Below are positions 1 to 9,524 of a stretch of 64,000 nt of DNA, piece after piece. Source of the DNA: Dermacentor variabilis. Its lineage: Eukaryota; Arthropoda; Arachnida; Ixodida; Ixodidae. Position numbers and translations under genes: made by a program. A model generated the notes under the pieces. That model ran no database searches. It had not been told where the DNA came from and was given only the letters and a program-made list of their open reading frames with translations. Location of the stretch: contig NC_134568.1 of assembly GCF_050947875.1 (NCBI RefSeq), positions 213,075,678 through 213,139,677 of the forward strand. Reading direction: 5' to 3'. Position 1 is the stretch's first letter, and each line of letters begins with the position of its first letter.

Positions 1-705
1 CACGCATCGTCTGCAAAACCGTTCAATATAGGACATTTCGCTTTTGAAGAAGCTCACGGAAGTATCACTAACACAGTTTTTTCCTCTCTTCTTTACATGG
101 AATGCTTCCAAAACCTCACGTGCCTTTGTTTCCCTGCTTCTGCCAAGAACCTTTATCTCTCCAAACCGTGGTTCACACTTCTTGCAGTACAGGCATTGTT
201 CCCGTGGCGAATTTTCTGCCGCTCGGTCACACGCATTGCAAGTTGCACAATGTTGCGAAAGATGCCCACCTGCTTCTTTCAGCGACCGCACATGTTCAGC
301 TGCACGGTCATTCACGCATCTACCCGTTTGGCTCACCTAGGTTATCCCGCAGGCCTAAGGTATTTCATATACCGCACCGATGCGGCACTTCACAAACTGC
401 TATCGATGTTTTTTGGTGCAACTGCTCCTCGTACCCTCGCTCGCGACGCGTGCGCAGAGCTGTACCTGTTTTCGAAGAGCCGAAAACACGACTGGGACGC
501 CGTGACTGTTTGCCACTTTTTTCATATTGTGGGCTATCCTATGTACGTACGGAACCACATCCGGTTTCGCAGCTTGTTTTTCTTGTGCTCACGGTTTCTT
601 GGCCATGGCACCTTTGATTTTTTGAACGATCGCTTCAGCCACTGCTGTGATAACCGCGCTCTCTGTATGTTCGTCCGTTTCCTCGTCCGGTGACTCTCCT
701 CTATT
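1..705 (-). mobile_element. Penelope-like element 3' fragment (copy A1), GIY-YIG endonuclease relic
   Basis: Minus-strand sequence encodes the C-terminal part of a Penelope-like retroelement: a linker with the pattern VPYVRRIAHNMKKVAN, a degraded GIY segment (YEIP then ACG), and the YIG-side stretch SQTGRCVND, followed by a Cys-rich segment and the GRSREAKARDVLQAF helix typical of this endonuclease family. Several frame breaks exist, and the codon for the Tyr after the ACGxx stretch is TAG (plus positions 337-339). The reverse transcriptase is missing, so this is a 5'-truncated copy cut by the window edge. Paralogues lie at 18480-19310 and 51805-52640. Confidence 0.8.
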
Positions 706-1425
706 TGACTATTCCATTATCTATACTCCCTGCTCATTTTCGATGAATTGGATCAATTGGGGTGCTTGATCCCAAGGCTATGCTCCTACATCATATCGCG
801 GACTCAATGCTAAGGTGGCATTTAACGACCCCGATCTTCCCAGTGGTACCATTATCTGCATATATCACTGCGGTTAGATTCCTGTTTTGTTAAACAAGCG
901 TCGTCTAACCCCGTCTTAACCCTTTCTCCTGAGTATCGACACCTCCTATATGCTTGTCGTAGTAAATAATTCTACACACGCAGGCTTGAAGTCTCCCTCA
1001 CCCAATTAAGCTGTCGGATTCCCTCTCTTAATTTTCTACAGACCCCAGTTTAGTTTGCGGCACTCCACCGTCTGCATTTTCTGTAACGAGGTGGGAAACA
1101 ATAGACCACTTCGTTTTCTCGTACCGCGCCTTTACTATACTGAGAAAAGAGACTTCAAAGTTATTTTCGCAATATTGGCCTGGATCTGACCATTCGCGTT
1201 GCACTTTCATTATGAGCTTTCACTCTCTGATACACTCACAGGAATGTTCGCGCCACTGCCTAGGAATTTATTAGTGATTCAAAACGCCTGCCCAGTTAAA
1301 TGTGTTTCCGTTATAATAATTATCTTTAGTACATTCAGGCTACGTCATTCGTTTTCTCGCATCTGTCGCATTGAATTTTCCAGTGTTCACGAATTGGCAA
1401 GTGAAATTTATTAAGCAATGTCAAC
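706..1425. other. Unassigned block-A sequence between Penelope fragment and relic copy c1
   Basis: No gene, RNA or recognisable element. The same stretch recurs at about 19311-20035 and 52641-53345 with substitutions and small indels, so it travels with block A. On the minus strand the part next to the Penelope fragment stays readable for a short way (pattern DEETDEHTERAV), so some of it may be upstream Penelope coding sequence. The rest has stops in all frames. Confidence 0.5.
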
Positions 1426-1429
1426 GTGA

Positions 1430-2235
1430 GCCTCAATGTGGGTATGCACCATACGTTCAAAGGACAAGAAGAAGCAGAGCCACTCGTGTTCTGAGACAGT
1501 AAAAAAAGGAAAAGGAAGACGTGCACGCCAAGGTTCCATTTCATGTGGCACAGCACCTTTGTGGCTCGCATAAGCGTCAAAGAAGTTCGCAAGCAGGCCG
1601 GTCGAGCTACGGAAAGCACGACGGAAAGCAAGGGCCCCGTCACGAGAACCTCTGGGCCTTCGAAGCACCAGCGAGTCCATGGATGCAGCACCGTCGGCGG
1701 CGGAGCTGGCAGCGGTGGCCTGGACTCACTCGGACGCGACAGCCATGAACGAGAAAGCGCCGCCGGCAAAGTACTGGCTCAAGCATGGCTGCCATGTCAT
1801 TTGGGCTCACGCCGACGCTCGCCACCTTGGACGCTTGGCTCGTGTTCGCCGCCATCTCCGTCACTCTGGCCGTCCCCGCGACCGTAATGTGCTTCATCTT
1901 CATCACGAACCTAGTCTTGACAACCATCGCCGGCGCCTTCGACGAGCGCGATCAACCACATAGGTTTGGGCGGTAGGCGTCGCCCAGCTGCCCCGACGGC
2001 GAGGCGGCTTCTTCCACTTAAGCTTCCGTGTACGTGGTGCCTGACAATTTGGGGCGCGAAGTGCGGACACGCAGAAGGCGAACAGATCGCATAATGTCAA
2101 CGGGATATCAATTCTGTCCAATCCGGTTTGAGATTTTTGCAATATGACAAATGAATTATACAATGAGACAACGCAGATAAAATGTTTTTATCCCGGCCTT
2201 GGATGTTGTGGTTTGCTTTTCTAACATGATCATGC
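1430..2235 (+). pseudogene. Relic copy c1 of an unrecognised small membrane-protein-like family
   Basis: One of nine copies in the window. In family order it has a Ser/Thr/Arg/Gly-rich leader, a start-like MDAAPSAAELAAVAWT stretch (from 1679), an AMNEKAPP segment, then the hydrophobic part TPTLATLDAWLVFAA and VMCFIFITNLVLTTIAG (about 1800-1930) with a DERDQPHRF tail. The acidic N-terminal part and hydrophobic part are in different frames here because of an extra base near 1780, so the copy is broken. Two hydrophobic stretches suggest a small membrane protein, but I do not recognise the family. It forms an inverted pair with the copy at 5340-6215 around a gypsy remnant. An AATAAA-like signal is degraded (GATAAAA near 2175). 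Confidence 0.55.
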
Positions 2236-2570
2236 ATCGTTGCTTTAAAAGGTTCGATACGGTTTAAACTAGACAATAGATCGACCGATTACCTTGAAGT
2301 GAAAGCTAAGAAAAAGAAGAATCGCCGAAACGCGTTTACTTTCCCAAGGAATTGGCAGCTTTGCGTTCCTGGCGGCCGTCGTCGCCTTCCTCGGCTGTCG
2401 TATATAAATGGCGCGCTCCGGCGCGGGTGCCTTGTGCTCGTGCCTCGTGTCTCGTGCCACGTGCGAGATTAGACGTTAAAATAAAGAAGAATAAAAGAGA
2501 GCTGCTTCTGCGCTTGCTATCAGCCCGAACGGTCCCCAGGTCTTTCGCTCGCCGACTCACTCATTGTTGT
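2236..2570 (+). repeat. Putative 5' LTR of gypsy remnant A1
   Basis: Sequence upstream of the gypsy gag relic has LTR-like architecture: a TATATAAATG box at 2401, a GC-rich transcription-start-like region, an AATAAAG signal near 2480, and an end near ATTGTTGTAG followed by TGGATCTGACC and GGTCACCCAGACGTGATT, as in arthropod gypsy primer-binding leaders. No matching 3' LTR follows the coding remnant, so both borders are inferred. The same segment occurs at 20851-21190 and 54166-54500. Confidence 0.5.
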
Positions 2571-2690
2571 AGTGGATCTGACCTCGGTCCCTATGACTTG
2601 GTCACCCAGACGTGATTGTACGGCAAGCACGACGTCATGTACGAGGCCGTGAACGAGAGACCAACGACCAGCGCATAGGGCCTAGCCATA

Positions 2691-2990
2691 ATGCAGATTC
2701 ATCTACCGTCCTTTTGGAGACAAAACCCTGCAGCCTGGTTTACTCAGGTGGCGGCCCTCTTCGACCTTTCGCGCATTACTTCGCATCGCGTGAGCTTCCT
2801 CAACGCTGTTTCGGCACTCACCGCTGAAGTGGTCGAGGAGTTGCGAGAGGTTGTAGATGCACACTACACCAACCCCTATGACCACTTCAAAACGACATTG
2901 CTGCAACGCAAGCCCGTGTCCGTGCACAGACGCCTCCAGATGATTTTCAACAAAGAGCAGCTCGGTGACCGTCGACCGTCAGAACTTTAA
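2691..2990 (+). pseudogene. gag: Gypsy gag relic
   Basis: A 99-codon frame starts MQIHLPSFWRQNPAAWFTQV, the N-terminal capsid pattern of arthropod gypsy gag (Pro-Phe-Trp then a Trp-Phe-x-Gln motif), and continues through YDHFKTTLLQR to LGDRRPSEL. It stops because of a frameshift just before the expected continuation; the reading frame then resumes as RLLSDCRLDAN in another frame. Copies A2 and A3 carry an extra in-frame TAG after the VSALTA stretch where this copy has Glu, so this copy is the least damaged in gag. Function in the live ancestor: particle coat protein. Confidence 0.75.
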
Positions 2991-3469
2991 CGTCGTGTGC
3001 AGCGTCTCCTCAGTCACTGTAGGCTGGACGCAAACAGGCCACTGTTGTTGGAACTGTTCCTCCAGCGCCTGCCGCAAAATCTGGTGGGCGCCGTAATTGG
3101 CTACCACACCGGAATACATGCCCCTCGACAATCCTGCTGAGCAGGCTGACCACATTGCTTATTATTCAGCAAGAGGTACTGTGGAAACAACGAGAGTTCC
3201 GCTTTCGCAGCTCGAAGATCGGCAGTCTCGATCGCTTTGATTGCTGAACTAGCTGAGGCCATTACTGCACTACGGTCATCGCCCAACCGTCGTCATTCGG
3301 GCCGTAGTTTCCGTTCCAGATTCTCTTTCCGGTCCAGTTCCCGGTATGGCCCTCTACTGTGCGAATATTGCTGATATTACAACGAATTCCGTGCCAGCGC
3401 AAGTCACTGCCCTTGCAGCTGGCAGGGAAACATGCCGGAAAGTCACTGATGGTGTCCGGTGACTCTTGC

Positions 3470-3571
3470 CGCACAACAAGGCGCCTGTTCTACGTTACTG
3501 ACATGATTGCTGGACAACAATTACTCGTGGACAGAAGTGCGGAGGGCAGCGTCATTCTTGTCACCCGTTGA
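3470..3571 (+). pseudogene. pro: Gypsy aspartic-protease relic
   Basis: The frame reads RRLFYVTDMIAGQQLLVD then RSAEGSVILVTR, matching the family pattern in which a LVDTGAEVSVI segment carries the catalytic Asp. Here the Asp-Thr/Ser-Gly triad is changed to Asp-Arg-Ser. The corresponding A2 copy reads VETSAERSVI and A3 reads ADTSAEGSVI, so all are altered at or next to the active site. Confidence 0.6.
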
Positions 3572-3889
3572 GAATTCCTGTCACCCGAGGAGAATTCCTG
3601 TCACCTGCCATTCCTGTCACCTAGCCAAAAAAAAAACCGCGCCCCTTCAAGCAGCCAACAGCTCTTCTATCCACAGATATGGCCAGCGCTTCCTTGCCAT
3701 CGACTTTGGCTTCGGACACACCTTCTGAGGGATGACCATTGTTGCAGATGCATGCATGGCCGTATTCGGTGCGGATTCTTTGATCTACTTTGCCCCTAGT
3801 GTTGCCCTCTCAGCTCGTGGCATCATAAACGCGACGACTAGGATGCCTATACAAGGCATCCGTGCGCCCATGACTTCAACCACTAGAAC

Positions 3890-4837
3890 GGCTCGACAGA
3901 TACCATCATCTGAGATCCCCTCAAATCCTTCATATTTCCCAGCCACCAGGAAACCTTCCAATCTTGATCTGCCAGTGCGTCACAACGTCACGCATCATGT
4001 TGTCACCACTGGCCCCCCCTAGTGTTCTACCGACCGAGATGCCTCGCTAGTAACCGCCTTGCCATTGCAAGGAGAGAGTTCGACCTCATGCTGAAAGTGG
4101 TAATCATCCGTCCTTCCTTGAACAGTTGGTCTTCAGCTCTCCACATGGTACCAAAACTCGACCCAGGCGATTGGCGCCGGCGCGGCGACTACCGTGCGCT
4201 CAATCCGCGCACCTTCCCTCATCGCTATCCACCGCTTCACATTCATGTATTCGCAGCCAACCTAGCTGAAACAGCAAGATAGATTTAGTGAAGGCCTAGC
4301 ATCAAATCCCTGTTGAGCCAGAGGACATCCCAGAGACTCCGATTGCGACAGCATTCGCGCTTTTCGAGCACGTGCCCATGCCATTAGGGCTGAGAAAGGC
4401 TTCTCAGACGTTCCAGAGGTTTATCCACAGTGTCACCCGGGAACTCCACTTCGTCTTTCCATACCTGGATGACCTCCTGCTGGCTAGTATTTTCATCGAA
4501 CAGCATAGCAAGCATTTGCGCCTGCTATTTTCTCGGCTCCACAAACACGGCCTTCGCATCAACTCCGCAAAGTGTTTCTTCGTGATCCACGACATTGACT
4601 TCCTCGGACACCACGTGACTCCCGAAGGAATCAGACCGCTGGAAAAGAAAGTTGAAGATTTGCGTGAGTTGCATCGCCCATACGTCACTGGGAAATCTCG
4701 GGGAATTCCTTGGACTGCTCAACTGCCACCGCAGTTTACTTCCTATCATCGCCCCAATTATTATACCACTGACCGAACTTCTCAACACCACTAAACCTCC
4801 GTCCGCAGTTCCGCGAGCGGATGCAGCTGTTGCTTAA
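3890..4837 (+). pseudogene. pol: Gypsy reverse transcriptase relic
   Basis: Pieces in several frames give the N-terminal polymerase region (HHVVTTGPP, FDLMLKVVIIRPS, WSSALHMVPKL, GDYRALNPRTFP), then the palm region with MPLGLRKASQTFQRF and the catalytic YLDD box (FPYLDDLLLAS, near 4460), then DFLGHHVTPEGIRPL and FLGLLNCHRSLLP. In a live element this enzyme copies RNA into DNA. Here at least three frame changes split the domain, and there is no RNase H or integrase downstream. Confidence 0.8.
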
Positions 4838-4915
4838 TTAAAGCGGCACACTTCCAGGATTGACATAGATAAATTTTATAAGTTACACAATATTCATATG
4901 CACATCTGACTGTCA

Positions 4916-5157
4916 CACTCCGTGGTTGCTCAGTGGCTATGGTGTTGGGCTGCTGAGCACGAGGTCGCGGGATCGAATCCCGGCCACGGCGGCCGCATTT
5001 CGATGGGGGCGAAATGCGAATACACCCGTGTGCTTAGATTTAGGTGCACGTTAAAGAACCCCAGGTGGTCGAAATTTCCGGAGTCCTCCACTACGGCGTG
5101 CCTCATAATCAGAAAGTGGTTTTGGCACGTAAAACCCCAAATAATATTATTATTATT
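4916..5157 (+). mobile_element. tRNA-derived SINE (Ruka type), full length, with target-site duplication
   Basis: A tRNA-like head with box-A-like GTTGCTCAGTGGCTATGG and box-B-like GGGATCGAATCCC is followed by a hairpin (GCATTTCG/CGAAATGC arms), a body and an (ATT)n tail. It is flanked by 14-bp direct repeats ACATCTGACTGTCA at 4902-4915 and 5158-5171. Copies A2 (near 23530) and A3 (near 56620) have the single uninterrupted target, so this insertion postdates the A duplications. The SINE family is known from ixodid ticks. Confidence 0.93.
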
Positions 5158-5339
5158 ACATCTGACTGTCATGGCCGAGCATCTGCGGGAGATATTACTG
5201 CATATCTCCGCCGTGTTATCTTAAAACATGCGGCTTTCCATGGCCTTCTATAAAAAATGTAATTTTCCCACTGCTATTTTAAAAGTTTAAGAACATTGCC
5301 TATATACCATCAAATAATAAATACTTTATAAAAGTGTGA

Positions 5340-6139
5340 CATGATCGTGCTAGAAAAACAGAGCTTAACACCGAAAGCCATGATAGAAACTTTTAATCAG
5401 CATAATCTCACTGCATAACTGTTGCGTCATATTAAAAAAATCTAAAATCCACATCGATAGAACAGCTACCACGTTAAAGTTATGCCATCAGTTCGCCTCT
5501 GCCATGTCCGCCCTTGACGACCCTTGTTGTCACGCACCACGCAGACGGCAGCTGAAGTGGGAGAAGCCGCCTCAGCGTCGGGGCACCTGTGCGACGCCGG
5601 CCGTCCGAACTAGTGTGCTTCAGCGGGCTGGTCAAAGGCACCGCTGGTGACGGTGGTCAAGACCAGGCCCGTGATAAAGAGGAAGCACATGGCGTTCCCG
5701 GGGACGGCCGGCGTGACCGAGACGGCGGCGAACGCAAGGAAAGCGCCCATGGTGGCGAGCGTCGGCGTGAGCACAAAGGGCAACCAAGCTTGAGCCGGCA
5801 CTTTGGCGGCTGCGCGATCTCGTTCATGGCTGCCGCGTCCGAGGGAGTCCAGGCCACCCGTGCCAGCTCCGGCGACGACGGTTCTACATCCATGGTCTCT
5901 CCGGTGCTTCGAAGGCCTAGAGCTTCTCGTGACGGGGCCCCTGCTCTCCGTCGTGGTTTCGATAGGTCGACCGGCCTGCTTGCGAACTTCCTGGACGCCA
6001 ATGCAAGCTGGGAAGGAGCCCAGCCACATGGATGTAGACATAGATGTAGGGTCAGCCACCTAATATGGAACTCTGGCACGTACGGTCTTCTTCGTCTGCC
6101 TCAAAACACGAGCGCTTTAAAAGAAGAAGAAGAAAATGA

Positions 6140-6171
<32 letters not shown>

Positions 6172-6215
6172 ATGATGACCCTGATATGTTTATAGCATAC
6201 CCACTCATCGGGATT
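5340..6215 (-). pseudogene. Relic copy c2 of the unrecognised small membrane-protein-like family
   Basis: Reverse-strand copy, best seen as a 149-codon frame (6059-5610): leader with EVRKQAGRPIETTTESRG, the Gly-rich GAGTGGLDSLGRGSHERD stretch, then TPTLATMGAFLAFAAVSVTP and NAMCFLFITGLVLTTVT, ending FDQPAEAH. An overlapping frame carries MDVEPSSPELARVAWTPSD, the other half of the inferred ancestral protein, so a frameshift separates the halves. An ATTAAA signal lies at 5392-5397 on the reverse strand. The 5' side holds an expanded trinucleotide tract (about 6121-6180). It is inverted relative to c1. Confidence 0.55.
6121..6180. repeat. Compound trinucleotide microsatellite
   Basis: A (GAA)n, (GCT)n, (GAT)n tract at the 5' edge of relic copy c2. 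The same position in c5 (24493-24541) is a pure (GAT)n and in c9 (57579-57619) a (GAA)n(GAT)n tract, showing repeat-type turnover among paralogues. Confidence 0.9.
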
Positions 6216-7600
6216 GACTGAGAGTCGGGCACATTTTACATATGTGTTAAGGCAGTAAACTTAAATATATATAATTTTGATTAATAAATTAGTGCGAGGA
6301 AAGCTCAAAACGATTAAGTCGACAGTCATTAAGAAAAAGGTATATATTATATAAATGAGGCAATAAAGGAGGAATGAAATGAATAATACAATCAACAATG
6401 AAATCTGTATGATTCAAAAAGTAAAATTTTCTCGGACGATACATACATTCCTGTGTGAGTGCCTAAGCATAGACGCCCCGTAAGACAGCAGTATTGGAGT
6501 GTTCAATGGCAGGCCGAGGTGTCGCACTGTAATTTCCAATGTGATTTTTTCTCGGGGAGGTGAAACGCCGGCATTCTATTAAGTAGTGTCCAATGGTTTC
6601 TAATCACTTTTAAAGGGGCCACAAAGGTGAAATTGCCATACCAGATCGATACATGTATAAATTTATTGGCGGGACTCGACGACGCAGACTCGTTAATGTT
6701 ACTTACGTCTGTCAGGTTTTCCAAAATTACCTGCTCCAAGAGAAGTCGTGTAGTTCCGAGGATGATGTCTTCGTATGTTTCTCTTTTCTTTTTCTAATTC
6801 TACACATCCCACAAACATACCCTGTGAACGCCCCAGAGCCGCTCTTTTTATCAGCGGCAATATTTGCAATGATCGTTCGAACTCTGCTTTCTCTGCCCAT
6901 TGCCCCTCTTTCGGTATTCGTTTCCGATTGATCTTCAGACTGGAATTTTGCGTCATGAGAGTCACCAAAGCAGATAAGTTAAATATAACATGACCTATAA
7001 AGTTAACCTGCACAATCGGTGGGTTGAAATTCTTGCATTATTTTTCCAGCGGAGCGTTCACGTTCCTGTATCTGCGACTAAAAACGAGGCACGAAAAGAA
7101 AGCAGGATGTACGTGTTCATGCATACGGACTTAGCGGAATTTCTCAAATTCCTCGTCTTAAGTTGAAAAATGTATTGTTGCCCGGTCCTCTCTTTCCTTC
7201 ATTTTTTGCTCCCCCATCAAGCATCTGGGTTTGGCGGTCGTCGTCGTTTCCTCGCCGACTATATTTGTCCATTTATGTAGACAACATGGGGCACTAGGTG
7301 GGTTCCCGAATAGACAACTTGCAGTTGCTGCTCTCTGGTCTATGTATATGTCACTGGGCCTGTGCCGTTTAGTACGCACCCGTTTTTAGCCAATACCCCT
7401 GAATGGATGTGCAACTGTAACACAGACGGTATGGAGCCTTAAATGTGCTTAGATATGCGTCGTACTTCTCTTTATCGTCAGAATTCCTCCCTCCACAAGC
7501 ATGACACATCATCTTCGCCTAATGACGCATACAGTTAACAGCTACAGGCCACGAAAAGGCGCTTGAGTAATCCGCGACATCTGTTGCTATAACTCTGGCA
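6216..7600. other. Unassigned block-A tail, upstream of c2
   Basis: No recognised gene. The stretch is shared with 24591-25660, 31931-33240 and 59243-60095, with a large deletion in A2 (equivalent of about 6835-7145) and another in A3 (equivalent of about 7030-7465). A short reverse-strand frame at 6734-6900 is described separately. Identity switches from A2-like to A'-like between about 7480 and 7620. Confidence 0.5.
6734..6900 (-). other. Possible short conserved reading frame with a CxxC motif
   Basis: A 56-codon frame starts MGRESRVRTIIANIAADKK and contains YVCGMCRIRKRKEKH and TSSSELHDFSWSR. Related frames are readable in A' (32546 downward, RVQKIIANIAADKK then YVCGTCRIRKRKEEH) and A3 (59826-59638). 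The frame survives several substitutions and a length change in A', which is mildly suggestive of past coding. I do not recognise the product; chance conservation through recent duplication is the alternative. Confidence 0.25.
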
Positions 7601-8560
7601 AACTTCGTATCATTTAGAACCCAACGTTGCGTTCAACCTGCGCGTAGAATTTTTTCAACATTGTTGAAAAACAATCTGAGCTAACAGAAATCCTACTGAA
7701 GCATTGATGAACCGGTAGCCGAAAGTCCTCGAAAGTATAAGGACGTTTACCAGGCGAAAAAAAAATAATATTCGCGAAGAGATTCGGATAGATTAACTCA
7801 AAACAAGTTTTATACTCGTCAAAAAGTCGCGCTGTAATGCTTTGATTTTTACAGCGGCCTTGCGCGCTGGAGGCTGTCGAGAACGTTTCATTAATTACAC
7901 CCAACCATGTTAAAAACAAAATTAGAATATAGGTAGCGAACACATATGTTTACTAGTTTCCTATGTACTTTACTTCCTTTTTACTATATCGCTGTACTAT
8001 AGCCATGACATTCCAATACTAGTAAGTGCCGCCGCTACTATCAAGAAAGATGGTTTTGTGGTTTTGCTATAGTTAACAACTATGCTAATAACACTAGCTA
8101 ACGACTATTGGTTTTGCTAAGTAACGGTTAGGCCACAACTGTGTCCCATGGCAATTCAGCGATGAGTGTCCATAACTAATAAAGATAGAAGATTTGATTG
8201 AGAATGATAATTTTTGCTGTCGGTGACTCATAGAAGAGGCGGACATCCGAATTTGTGCTGGTAACGCTGGAAATATAATTATTTAACACATTTTCACTAA
8301 CTAACCAATTAATTGATAGTTGTGAGTGTACGATTTATTGCATAGCTGCAGTCATCCGCAACACAAGGCGCACCCTCTTTATAGAAATGCAGCTCTTATC
8401 CTCACTTTCGAGAAATGTGTCCTGAAGTCCTCCAATTATATGTCTTCCGTTTCCTGTTAACAGTTAGGCGCACTGCATTATTCTCATTCGCTGAAGATCG
8501 TGCGCGTTTTAAATCAAGCACAAAAATCGGTCTTATATGACAGATGTAACAAGGAGGACG
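7601..8560. other. AT-rich unassigned sequence, near-identical to 33240-34200
   Basis: No gene seen. Minus-strand frames here are open only because the two copies (this and A') are very recent duplicates; the older paralogues in A2 (25660-26105) and A3 (60095-61077) carry indels that break them. A TAACTATGCTAA-rich stretch at 8070-8130 is noted without a role. Confidence 0.5.
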
Positions 8561-9270
8561 AAGTGACTGCGAGCCAGAACGCGCGAGGGAGGAGAGCGAA
8601 GTGCAAACGCGCCGTCTTTCGTCGCGCGAAAGGCCGTGGGGAGAAATGAAGGAGGGAGGCGGGAGGCGTCGTGCTGGGGCAGCAATCGCACATTTCGCGA
8701 CCGGGCGCAAGGTTAAGTGACGATCGCGGCTGAAACTCGCGTGCGCAAGGGAGGAAAGTGGGGAGGCAGAGCGGGAAGGAAGGGGTGCGGCTTCTGCTCC
8801 GCAGAAACTGCCTACTTTGCGCGGTGGGGCGTGGTCGCGCACGTCGTATCATGACGGCGATCGGCAGACGGCTCATACCTTTGCGCATGCTGTGTTATTG
8901 CCCCTCAATTTGCGTTGAAGCGATAGAAGGTACGAAGGTCATTTGCTGCTGCGGTTGCTGCAGCTGCTCTTGCTCACGCCAGCGTTTTGACAGCGAGTGT
9001 TCGCGGTCATCGACTGTGATGCGTTCATGTTTCAGTGTGCGCCCTGACATCACACTTGTTAATTGATTTGGTAAGCGAATGTTTCCAAGTTTATATGGCC
9101 GATAAAAATACTATCCTTACTTCGTATGGCTGTCTGCCACTCTGCTATCGCAATCGATGCTTCGCCTTTCGGGCGAAACTGCGGCTTCTTTCTCATATTT
9201 TTCGCTTCAACTTAAGAGGTATCGCCTATTATCTAGTCTAAACGGCATTAAACATATTATAGCAGCGCTA
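8560..9270. repeat. Dispersed GC-rich repeat (copy 1)
   Basis: A segment starting near GCGCGAGGGAGGAGAGCG and running to the GGGCGAAACTGCGG and TTTTTCGCTTCAAC region recurs at 30395-31020 (more diverged) and 34200-34880 (near-identical). Its 5' extension (GTATGTGCGAGTGAAAGC and nearby) also occurs at 29600-29790 and near 12540-12760 and 43020-43260. It behaves as an interspersed non-coding repeat. Long open frames on both strands reflect high GC content, not genes. Confidence 0.65.
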
Positions 9271-9287
9271 CATTATCATGTTAGAAA

Positions 9288-9524
9288 GAAAATTAAATTA
9301 TGGGGTTCAGCGTGCCAAAACCACTTTATGATTATGAGGCTCGCAGTAGTGGAGGACTCCGGAAATTTTGACCACCTGGGGTTCATTAACGTGCACTTAA
9401 ATCTCAGTCCACGGCTGTTTTCGCATTTCGCCCCCATCGAAATGCGGCCGCTGTGGCCGGGTTTCGATCCCGCGACCTCGTGCTCAGCAGCCCAACACCA
9501 TAGCCACTGAGCAACCACGGCGGG
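9288..9524 (-). mobile_element. tRNA-derived SINE (Ruka type), reverse orientation
   Basis: Same SINE family as 4916-5157, with the tRNA-like head at the high-coordinate end (GCTCAGTGGCTATGG read on the minus strand) and an AT-rich tail at 9288. It is flanked by 14-bp repeats TATCATGTTAGAAA at 9274-9287 and 9525-9538. The paralogous position near 31067-31085 has the uninterrupted site, while 34929-35164 carries the same insertion, so it was copied along with the A1/A' segment. Confidence 0.93.

Larger units (their letters stand above)
2571..4850 (+). mobile_element. Degraded Ty3/gypsy retrotransposon (copy A1)
   Basis: Fragments follow in the order leader, gag (2691-2990), capsid C-terminal piece (about 3000-3140), aspartic-protease relic (about 3470-3571), the linker before reverse transcriptase (3640-4020), and reverse transcriptase (4022-4837). 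RNase H, integrase and 3' LTR are absent. Many frameshifts and stops are shared with the other two copies, so the element was dead before block A was duplicated. It lies between inverted relic copies c1 and c2. A short direct repeat of GAATTCCTGTCACC occurs at 3571-3622. Confidence 0.85.

Noticed and set aside
97..693. A 198-codon plus-strand frame
   Set aside because: It is the complement of the Penelope GIY-YIG relic; the minus strand carries the recognisable motifs, and the same shadow appears at the two paralogues.
4918..4990. A tRNA gene (box A- and box B-like sequence)
   Set aside because: It is the head of a SINE with tail and target duplication; seven related copies lie in the window.
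5589..6221. A 210-codon plus-strand frame ending in poly-Asp
   Set aside because: Antisense to relic copy c2. The Asp run is a (GAT)n microsatellite, and the equivalents at 23960 and 57048 vary with repeat number.
7614..7943. A 109-codon minus-strand frame with a hydrophobic start
   Set aside because: Kept only in the near-identical A' copy; the A2 and A3 paralogues have indels that destroy it.
8402..8888. Overlapping 146- and 124-codon minus-strand frames
   Set aside because: They lie in the GC-rich dispersed repeat; preservation at 34043-34529 reflects near-identical duplication, and the diverged copy at 30400 breaks both.
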